Assembly (NCBI GenBank): GCA_003158705.1
Contig: PMKX01000007.1
Coordinates: 211-6,056, forward strand
Direction: 5' to 3'
Length of the DNA: 5,846 nucleotides
Origin: Actinomycetota bacterium
GTDB taxonomy: Bacteria; Actinomycetota; Thermoleophilia; UBA2241
The translations under genes and the position numbers were made by a program. Shown here in pieces: positions 1 through 5,846 of the stretch. Below the pieces are notes generated by a model that ran no database searches, was not told where the DNA came from, and saw nothing but the letters and a program-made list of their open reading frames with translations. Every line of letters begins with the position of its first letter. Positions within the stretch are counted from its first letter, which is position 1.

Positions 1-441
1 GCGGTAGTTCTCGGCCTGCTCCTCCTCCTGAGAGTCGAAGCTCATCTTGGTCAGCTTGCTGACCCCGTCCACGAGCATGGCGATCTCGCCGCCGAACTCC
101 TCTTCGAGCCACGAGAGTGGCGTGCCCGTGTCCTCGACCACGTCGTGCAGGAGTGCCGCGGCGATGGTCACCGAGTCTAGCTGCAGCTCGGCGCAGTTCA
201 GCGCCGTGCCGACCGGGTGGTGAACGTAGGCCTCGCCGCTCTTGCGGTTCTGCTTGCCGTGGAGGATGCAGGCGGCCACGAAGGCGCGCGTGATGAGCTC
301 ACGGTCCGGGTCCGGGTTGTAGCGCTCGACGGCCGCGAACAGATCGTCGAGCAGCGGCTGATACTCAGCCGGAACCTGCGTCAGAGCGGCGCCGTCAGGC
401 AGTGCTGCAGATACGTCGTCGTGTGAAACAGTCGGCGCCAC
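1..441 (-). CDS. rel: Rel/SpoT-family (p)ppGpp synthetase/hydrolase, N-terminal part (runs off the left edge)
   Basis: This is the start of a long-form RSH enzyme, which makes and degrades the stringent-response alarmone (p)ppGpp in the cytoplasm. The window holds 147 codons, nearly all of them the metal-dependent HD hydrolase domain. Visible motifs are R66 in KQNRKSGEAYVHHP, H75, the H99-D100 pair in ALLHDVVEDT, and E103-D104. Their spacing matches the known catalytic residues of the streptococcal Rel hydrolase site (R44, H53, H77-D78, E81-D82), so hydrolase activity is expected. The later Asn/Asp motif, the synthetase domain, TGS and ACT lie outside the window. The start is GTG at 441: an in-frame TGA lies just upstream near 490, no ATG or TTG follows at the N-terminus, and a GAGGA motif sits 10 bases before it. 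The gene overlaps the end of recJ by 61 bases in another frame. The family is secure. Whether the full protein is bifunctional cannot be seen here. Confidence 0.95.
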   Translation of the reverse strand, partial: MAPTVSHDDVSAALPDGAALTQVPAEYQPLLDDLFAAVERYNPDPDRELITRAFVAACILHGKQNRKSGEAYVHHPVGTALNCAELQLDSVTIAAALLHDVVEDTGTPLSWLEEEFGGEIAMLVDGVSKLTKMSFDSQEEEQAENYR

Positions 442-2966
442 GTCAGATACGTCCTCGATGTCGACAGGTCGACCTTGCCTTCAGCAGGCCTGACCCGGTT
501 CTTGCCTTCCTCGGCGGCCAGCAAACCGGTCTCCTCCAGTGCGCCCAGCGCCGCCGCCAGCGTAGGCAACTCGGCCAGAAACGGGCCGGCGCCAAGAAGC
601 TCGCTCTCGGCCGCACTGTCCGCCGGCTTGCCGCGCCGCCCGGAGACCACTCGCCACAGGTGCCGCAAACGCGCGTCCAGATCGTAGCCGGAGGCCAGCA
701 CCTTCTCCGAGAAGTGTACTTCACCTGCCCCCCAGCCGCAGTGGACCCAGGCAGAGGGTCCGGCAGCGCCCACGACGGCCTCCAGCAGCGTGCCTGAGAA
801 GGGCGGGTCGACGAAGAACACATGCCCGAACTCAGCTACCAGAGCAGGGTTCAGCGCCGCGCTCAGGCAGTCGGTCATCACGGCTCCCGGCGCACACGCG
901 GACGCATCGGGCGCGGCCGGCAGTGCCAGGCCGGCGCGGGCAGCCACGCAGGCGCCGTGCAGGTAGAGGCCTTCACAGTCGAGCTGGGGAGCCAGCACGT
1001 CGCGCGAGAGCAGCGGGCGGCGGCGCGCCACGTCTGCTACGACCACCAGCACACGCTCGCCGGTAGCGACGAGCGAGGTGAGGCCGGCCACTATGGGGCG
1101 GCCGCGCCGATCGAGCAGGCGGCCCTCGCTGCGAGCCTGCTCGACCATCGCCGCCACCTCGTCGCTGCCGGCGAGCGAGGCGAGCTCCATCTGCTCCAGA
1201 TACTGCCACAGCTCGGCGCCGCGCAGTCGGTCGCCGCAAGCCACCGTACACGACGTTGAGCACAGGTCGGTGTCGGGTTCGGCTAGTGGATGGAGCGCCT
1301 TGACCTGCACCTGGGCGCTGACCACCCCGTTGTAGCTGTTCTTGGTCAGCGCCAAGGGGATGTCGAAGCGCCCGCCGACGCCCACATCCTCGGGCCCGTG
1401 AAAGTCGAAGTGGATCGCCGCACACGAGGCACCCTCGCAACGCACGGTGCAGCGAAGATGACGGCGGTCACGCGTGAGGCGCGGCGAGCTGATCTCGGCG
1501 CCGTGGAGGAGCAGGCTCGCCGCCGGGTTGCCCACCCCGTGCGGCGCCAGTAGCTCGAGCTCGTCGGCCAGTGCCAGCGTGAGGTCGTCGCCGCCCGTGA
1601 TGGAGTCGACACGCGTACGGCGCACCAGGTCGCCGGAGCACAGACGAGCGGCGACGCTGGCCGTGAACGCCTCGCGGAAGGCGCCGATCTGCGCGCACGG
1701 CAGGCGCAGCCCGCATGCCGCCCGATGGCCGCCGTAGCCGAGCAGCGCGGCAGAGCTGGCCTGCACGGCCTCGAGAAGGTCGAAGCCGGGGATGCTGCGA
1801 CCCGAGCCTTTGGCGACCTCCTCGCCTTCGCTCAGCAGGATCGTCGGCCTGTAGACCCGCTCCGCCAAACGCGAGGCGACGATGCCCACGACGCCTTCGT
1901 GCCAGTCCGGCGACGAAAGCACGAGCGCCGGCGGCAGCGGCTCTGGCACCATCTCGAGGGCCGCGGCGAAGATGGCGGACTCGATCTCCTGGCGTTGCCG
2001 GTTGAGCTCGCTGAGGCGCAAGGCAAGCGGCAGCGCCGTCTGGTGGTCGGCGGCCGCAAGCAGATCGAGCGCCAGAGATGCGTCTTCGAGGCGGCCGGCG
2101 GCATTGAGATGCGGCGCCAACCGGTAGCCGATCTTGCCGGCCGTCATCTGGTCGGCCACTATGCCTGTGACCTCCATCAGCGCCGCCAGGCCCGGACGCG
2201 GTGCCGTGCGCAGCCGCCCCAGGCCCATGGCGACCAGCGTGCGGTTCTCGTCTTGCAGAGGCACGAGATCGGCCACCGTGCCGACGGCGACGACGTCCAC
2301 CAGAGGCCGCAGGTTGAGCGGCAGCTCCACGCGATCCTCTCCTCGATCCTGTAGCAGAGCGTGCGCGAGCTTGAAGGCGACGCCGACGCCGGCCAGGCCG
2401 GAGAACGGGTAGCCGGCAAGCTTGGGTGAGACGACGATGCACGGCGGGAGCTCGCCGGCCAGCTCATGATGGTCGGTGACGATGACGTCCATGCCGAGCT
2501 TCTGGGCCAGCCGGACCTCCGCGACCGAGTTGATGCCGCAGTCGACGGTCACGAGCAGGCGCACGCCGGCAGCCGCCAACTCCTCGATGGTGGCGGCCAC
2601 GATGCCGTACCCTTCTGTGAAGCGGTTGGGCAGCCGCCAGCTGACATGGGCGCCCAGGCTCTGCAGGACCTCCACGGTCACGAACGTGGCCGTGATGCCG
2701 TCGGCGTCGTAGTCGCCGTGCACCGCGATGGACTCCCCCTGCTGAAGGGCGCAGTCGATGCGCGCCCGGGCCTCTGCCATGCCGCTCAGCAAATAGGGGC
2801 TATGCAGGCGGTGGTCCGGGTGCAGAAAGCCGCGTGCCGCCTCGACATCGGTGAACCCACGCCGAGCCAGCACCTCGGCCGTCACCTGGCTCACATCGAG
2901 CTCCGTCGCCAGACGGCGCACGATGCCGAAGTCGATCTGAGAGATGAACCAGGAGTCGTCGTTCAC
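381..2966 (-). CDS. recJ: Single-stranded-DNA-specific 5'-3' exonuclease RecJ with C-terminal extension
   Basis: RecJ degrades single-stranded DNA 5' to 3' in recombination and mismatch/base-excision repair, using divalent metal bound by a DHH core. Numbering from GTG at 2966 gives 861 residues. Motif I HGDYDADG is at 83-90, VTVDCG at 139-144, the DHH triad at 165-167, VDVVAVGTVADLVPL at about 223-237, HLNAAGRLEDA at 286-296, HEGVVGIVASRL at 356-367, and GSGRSIPGFDL at 387-397. The DHHA1 signature GYGGHRAACG has its histidine at 414. An OB-like domain (about 450-560) contains GVGNP and an NSYNG segment. Residues from about 561 to the end are an extension absent from the shorter E. coli-type RecJ. 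It carries a C-x3-C-x3-C cluster (569, 573, 577) and a region resembling the C-terminal domain of Firmicutes RecJ. The GTG start is preferred over TTG at 2993 because GAGGA precedes it by 5 bases. All core catalytic motifs are intact. The gene follows a LapA-like gene and overlaps rel. Confidence 0.96.
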   Translation of the reverse strand: MNDDSWFISQIDFGIVRRLATELDVSQVTAEVLARRGFTDVEAARGFLHPDHRLHSPYLLSGMAEARARIDCALQQGESIAVHGDYDADGITATFVTVEVLQSLGAHVSWRLPNRFTEGYGIVAATIEELAAAGVRLLVTVDCGINSVAEVRLAQKLGMDVIVTDHHELAGELPPCIVVSPKLAGYPFSGLAGVGVAFKLAHALLQDRGEDRVELPLNLRPLVDVVAVGTVADLVPLQDENRTLVAMGLGRLRTAPRPGLAALMEVTGIVADQMTAGKIGYRLAPHLNAAGRLEDASLALDLLAAADHQTALPLALRLSELNRQRQEIESAIFAAALEMVPEPLPPALVLSSPDWHEGVVGIVASRLAERVYRPTILLSEGEEVAKGSGRSIPGFDLLEAVQASSAALLGYGGHRAACGLRLPCAQIGAFREAFTASVAARLCSGDLVRRTRVDSITGGDDLTLALADELELLAPHGVGNPAASLLLHGAEISSPRLTRDRRHLRCTVRCEGASCAAIHFDFHGPEDVGVGGRFDIPLALTKNSYNGVVSAQVQVKALHPLAEPDTDLCSTSCTVACGDRLRGAELWQYLEQMELASLAGSDEVAAMVEQARSEGRLLDRRGRPIVAGLTSLVATGERVLVVVADVARRRPLLSRDVLAPQLDCEGLYLHGACVAARAGLALPAAPDASACAPGAVMTDCLSAALNPALVAEFGHVFFVDPPFSGTLLEAVVGAAGPSAWVHCGWGAGEVHFSEKVLASGYDLDARLRHLWRVVSGRRGKPADSAAESELLGAGPFLAELPTLAAALGALEETGLLAAEEGKNRVRPAEGKVDLSTSRTYLTWRRLFHTTTYLQHCLTAPL
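452..456 (-). promoter_or_regulatory. Ribosome binding site for rel, inside recJ
   Basis: Read on the minus strand this is GAGGA, ending 10 bases before the GTG at 441. It decides the rel start because no other start codon is available between the upstream in-frame TGA and the conserved HD domain. It lies within recJ coding sequence, so ribosomes finishing recJ pass directly over it. Confidence 0.6.
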
Positions 2967-2971
2967 GAGTA

Positions 2972-2976
2972 TCCTC
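2972..2976 (-). promoter_or_regulatory. Ribosome binding site for recJ
   Basis: The minus strand reads GAGGA, 5 bases before GTG at 2966. It supports this start over the TTG at 2993, nine codons further upstream, which has no purine-rich motif before it. Conserved RecJ sequence begins a few codons after the GTG (SWFISQIDF), which fits. Confidence 0.55.
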
Positions 2977-3016
2977 AGTCTAGCGCCGGGCAACGACGGA
3001 AGAGCTGCGACCAGCC

Positions 3017-3055
3017 GCCGGCGCGGCCGCGGGGGACCACCCGCCGCTCGCCGGC
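3017..3055 (-). other. GC-rich inverted repeat between the lapA-like gene and recJ
   Basis: Perfect 7-base arms GCCGGCG/CGCCGGC lie at 3017-3023 and 3049-3055. Inside them a 5-base stem, GCGGG/CCCGC (3029-3033 and 3040-3044), closes a 6-base loop. In RNA this would form an imperfect but strong hairpin beginning right after the upstream stop codon and ending 50 bases before the recJ start. No T-tract follows it on the minus strand, so it is not a canonical intrinsic terminator. It could stabilise mRNA, weaken read-through, or be a chance product of high GC. Confidence 0.35.
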
Positions 3056-3436
3056 TCAGGCGACCGGCGCGTCGCCACCCTCAACGCCCACGTGCTCCTC
3101 ACTTGACGGCGCGACGTCTTCGCGCAGACCGCCCTCACGCGGCTGCTCACTCGGGCTCGCCGGCTGCCCCCCGGCCGCGCGCAGACGCGCATACGTGCGT
3201 TCGAGCTCGTTCTCCAGCTTGCGCCGGTCATCGGCTGCCCGCACGCCTGCCGCCGCGGCTGCCAGGACCGCCGTCGCCACGAGGAGTCCGGCCACGATGG
3301 CAGCCAGGACGAAGACCGAGGCCTGCGACCAGGTGCCGACCACGCAGTCGAGGGAGACCGTCTGGGCGTGGTTGAGGGCACCCACGACCAAGATCAGCCC
3401 GGCCACGACGAGCACGACGGCGAGAACAGGCCTCAC
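3056..3436 (-). CDS. LapA-like (DUF1049-type) two-helix membrane protein with acidic tail
   Basis: This is a 126-residue protein in the style of the LapA domain family, which are small inner-membrane proteins. The E. coli member works with LapB in controlling lipopolysaccharide assembly, but the role in Gram-positive-type bacteria is not known to me. TM1 spans about residues 4-21 and is followed by N22 and a short strand-like loop with TVSLD, as in the family. TM2 spans about 41-63. Residues 68-88 (DDRRKLENELERTYARLRAA) look like a short charged coiled coil. The tail from 89 to the end is rich in Pro, Glu and Ser and probably disordered. The GTG start at 3436 is chosen because GGAGG stands 6 bases upstream. 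A start as far up as 3574 is possible, but it would overlap the upstream gene and add an Arg-rich stretch before TM1. It is probably the first gene of a lapA-like/recJ/rel unit. The family call rests on topology and pattern. Confidence 0.75.
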   Translation of the reverse strand: MRPVLAVVLVVAGLILVVGALNHAQTVSLDCVVGTWSQASVFVLAAIVAGLLVATAVLAAAAAGVRAADDRRKLENELERTYARLRAAGGQPASPSEQPREGGLREDVAPSSEEHVGVEGGDAPVA

Positions 3437-3442
3437 ACGCGA

Positions 3443-3447
3443 CCTCC
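3443..3447 (-). promoter_or_regulatory. Strong ribosome binding site for the lapA-like gene
   Basis: The minus strand reads GGAGG with a 6-base spacer to GTG at 3436. This near-ideal match decides the start, shortening the longest possible reading frame by 46 codons and removing overlap with the foldase gene. Confidence 0.65.
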
Positions 3448-3486
3448 GAGCGGTGGACGAGAGAGCTTGAGAGACGGCCCGAGCGC

Positions 3487-3495
3487 AGTATAGCA
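3487..3495 (-). promoter_or_regulatory. Putative extended -10 promoter for lapA-like/recJ/rel
   Basis: The minus strand reads TGC TATACT: a TATAAT-like hexamer with 5 of 6 matches at 3487-3492, preceded by the TGn extension at 3493-3495. It lies just after the foldase stop codon in the only sizeable gap upstream of the lapA-like gene. The hexamer at the expected -35 distance (3510-3515, AAGTGA) is poor, which extended -10 promoters can tolerate. The predicted start would be near 3480, giving a leader of about 44 bases. Confidence 0.4.
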
Positions 3496-3509
3496 GCCGG
3501 CGTTCACGC

Positions 3510-4433
3510 TCACTTGATGATCTCGACGTCAGCCTGGGCGCGACTCTGACGCACCCAGGCCGCCAGCGACGCACTGCGCCGGCGGCTCGTCAGCTCGTGG
3601 CTGATCTCGCTCGCGACGTGCGCGAACGAGAACTGCCTGCCTTCCCGGCGCCCCAGCAGCTTGAGGATGTAGACGCCGCCGGGGGCATTCACAGGGGCGC
3701 TCATCGCGCCCGCAGCGAGCTTGGCCGCCACCGCCGCCAACGGCCTCGGCAACGAGGCGACGAGCACCCAGCCCATCACGCCGCCGCTGACCGCCGACTC
3801 GCGGTCCCGACTGAACTGCTGCGCGGCAGCGGCGAACGGCTGGCCTTGCTTCAGGCGCCTCAAGACGATGGCGGCGCTGGCCTGGTTGCGTACCACGATG
3901 TCGGCCAACTCCACGGAGGGGGCTCTGCGAAACAGGGCACGATGTCGGCGGAAGTACGCCAGCGACTGCGCCCGTGAAGCACGGATGGCGCCGAACTTGC
4001 GGTCCTGCAAGCTCTCACTGAGCAGGACCTGCTGAACGGCGTCGCGCAGCGCCGCCTCGTCGAGGCCGGCGCTCTTCAGGTCGGCCGCCAGCGCGGCGGC
4101 CCCGCCCGCCTCCTTCGTCACCGCGGCCAGCCGCGCATCGACGGCCGCCGGACTGACCGTGACGCCGAGCCGCAGCGCCTCTTCCCGGACCAGCTCGCGG
4201 TCGATGAGCAAACGAAGGAGTTGCGCGTCGCTCGGCACGCGGCCGCTCAGCCGGGCGCTGGCTCGGGCAACATCCAAAGCGCTTCTCAGGATCGCGTGCC
4301 CGTTGACGCGGGCGACCACGGTGCTCTGCTCGCCGTGGCGCCCGCCGCAGCCGCAGAGCGTGGCCAGCAGCAGACAGACGCCAACTGCGGCCAGGCGCTG
4401 ACGTCGAGCGGTGATGGTGCTGCTGTGCGGCAT
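3510..4433 (-). CDS. SurA/PrsA-like parvulin-domain lipoprotein (peptidyl-prolyl isomerase family)
   Basis: This is a 307-residue secreted foldase-type protein. A basic N-terminus (ARRQRL) and hydrophobic stretch (14-26) end in LCGC followed by GG. C29 is therefore the likely lipidated cysteine, which would anchor the protein on the outer face of the membrane. The cysteine at lipobox position -2 is unusual. Residues 35-165 form a helical SurA-N-like region with VARVNGHAI near its start and LLRLLIDRELVREEALRLG at 72-90. A parvulin domain spans about 174-262, with GQPFAAAAQQFS, SGGVMGW at 216-222, and PVNAPGGVYILKLL at 247-260. The C-terminal helix (266-300) is typical of the family. Both usual active-site histidines are replaced, by D178 and Y255, so isomerase activity is doubtful and a chaperone role is plausible. 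ATG at 4433 is the most upstream start, since an in-frame TAA lies 9 bases before it. Its Shine-Dalgarno motif is weak. It follows the oppF-like stop by 40 bases, so is probably co-transcribed with it. Confidence 0.85.
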   Translation of the reverse strand: MPHSSTITARRQRLAAVGVCLLLATLCGCGGRHGEQSTVVARVNGHAILRSALDVARASARLSGRVPSDAQLLRLLIDRELVREEALRLGVTVSPAAVDARLAAVTKEAGGAAALAADLKSAGLDEAALRDAVQQVLLSESLQDRKFGAIRASRAQSLAYFRRHRALFRRAPSVELADIVVRNQASAAIVLRRLKQGQPFAAAAQQFSRDRESAVSGGVMGWVLVASLPRPLAAVAAKLAAGAMSAPVNAPGGVYILKLLGRREGRQFSFAHVASEISHELTSRRRSASLAAWVRQSRAQADVEIIK

Positions 4434-4473
4434 GTGACGAGCTTACCAGTCAGCGGCGCGTCGCGAAGGTGCT

Positions 4474-5489
<1,016 letters not shown>

Positions 5490-5493
<4 letters not shown>

Positions 5494-5846
5494 GCGACCG
5501 GTGCCTTGAAACGCGGCAGCTGAGCACGCAGCTCCAGACGCTCGGCCTGTGGTATCTGGCAGTGCACGCCGTGCTCGGTGCCCACGATCTCGAGCTCAGG
5601 CCAGTTGTCGCGGCACTCCGGCCGCTCGTAGCCGCAGCGGCCGGAGAACGGGCAACCGGCCGGCAGCAGAAGCAGGTTCGGCGGCTGCCCCTTGATGGGC
5701 GTCAGCCGCGTCTTCTCAGCCAGGTCGAGCCGCGGCAGCGAGCCCAGGAGACCCCACGTGTAGGGGTGCTGGGCGTTGTAATAGACCCCGTCCACCGGTC
5801 CGTACTCGACCGTGCGGCCGCCGTACATGACCATCACCTTGTCGGC
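5490..5846 (-). CDS. oppD: Oligopeptide/dipeptide ABC transporter ATP-binding protein, OppD/DppD type, C-terminal part
   Basis: The last 118 codons of the partner ATPase enter from the right edge. The fragment starts at [16 protein letters not shown], just downstream of where the H-loop would be, so none of the nucleotide-binding motifs are in view. [15 protein letters not shown] and the linker [23 protein letters not shown] are typical of the OppD/DppD branch; the OppF branch has an EGDVPSP-type linker instead. Four cysteines follow with spacing C-x5-C-x6-C-x17-C, paralleling the set in the neighbouring oppF-like protein. The gene ends in TGA at 5490-5492, sharing bases with the next start codon. 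Permease and substrate-binding genes presumably lie further upstream, outside the window. Confidence 0.92.

Noticed and set aside
217..426. 69-codon plus-strand frame opposite rel
   Set aside because: It is antisense to the rel HD domain, with no good ribosome site and no recognisable product.
1725..2354. 209-codon plus-strand frame
   Set aside because: It is antisense to the conserved RecJ core, with His/Arg/Gln-rich composition typical of reversed high-GC coding sequence and no motif.
1468..2442. 324-codon minus-strand frame overlapping recJ
   Set aside because: The product is extremely Arg/Gly/Ala-rich and lies within the well-conserved DHH and DHHA1 coding region of recJ in another frame. 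It is a compositional shadow.
2977..2982. TAGACT as a -10 element for recJ
   Set aside because: Only 4 of 6 positions match, there is no credible -35 at the right distance, and the transcript would begin about at the start codon, without the ribosome site.
2964..2993. TTG at 2993 as the recJ start
   Set aside because: It has no Shine-Dalgarno motif before it, while GTG at 2966 has GAGGA at 5 bases and lies right before conserved RecJ sequence.
2466..3470. 334-codon open frame on the plus strand
   Set aside because: It lies opposite recJ, the spacer and most of the lapA-like gene. It crosses gene boundaries, is low-complexity and Arg/Ser/Pro-rich in its second half, and has no recognisable domain. 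It is a high-GC shadow frame.
3437..3574. Longer N-terminus for the lapA-like gene, starting at 3574
   Set aside because: It would overlap the foldase gene by 65 bases, add an Arg-rich 46-residue stretch before TM1, and ignore the strong GGAGG site before GTG at 3436.

Overview
The window is high-GC bacterial DNA in which every gene I can support lies on the minus strand, so transcription runs from the right end towards position 1. Gene content and protein style suggest an actinobacterial-type chromosome, perhaps a Thermoleophilia- or Coriobacteriia-like lineage: RecJ with a long C-terminal extension directly before a long-form Rel, a LapA-type membrane protein, a lipoprotein foldase, and many GTG starts. 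That placement is an inference from style and is not secure.

In transcription order, the right end (about 5846 to 4474) carries the two ATPases of an oligopeptide/dipeptide ABC importer: the C-terminal end of an OppD/DppD-type subunit and a complete OppF/DppF-type subunit, joined by an ATGA stop/start overlap. Forty bases later comes a 307-residue SurA/PrsA-like lipoprotein (4433 to 3510) with a parvulin domain that lacks both usual active-site histidines. It probably belongs to the same transcript as the transporter.

A 73-base gap (3437 to 3509) holds a good extended -10 element and appears to start a second transcription unit. This unit is a 126-residue LapA-like two-helix membrane protein (3436 to 3056), then an 89-base gap with a GC-rich hairpin, then recJ (2966 to 381), then the first 147 codons of rel (441 to the left edge). 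The rel GTG start lies inside the end of recJ, giving a 61-base overlap that suggests translational coupling.

The first unit handles peptide uptake and extracytoplasmic protein folding. The second links a membrane protein of unknown role to single-strand DNA degradation in repair and to (p)ppGpp metabolism. Most of the window is conserved housekeeping sequence. I see no mobile element, CRISPR array, tRNA, rRNA or clear novel system. The points most worth checking are the RecJ C-terminal extension with its cysteine cluster, the histidine-less parvulin domain, and the coupled recJ/rel overlap. No stretch longer than 300 bases lacks a gene.
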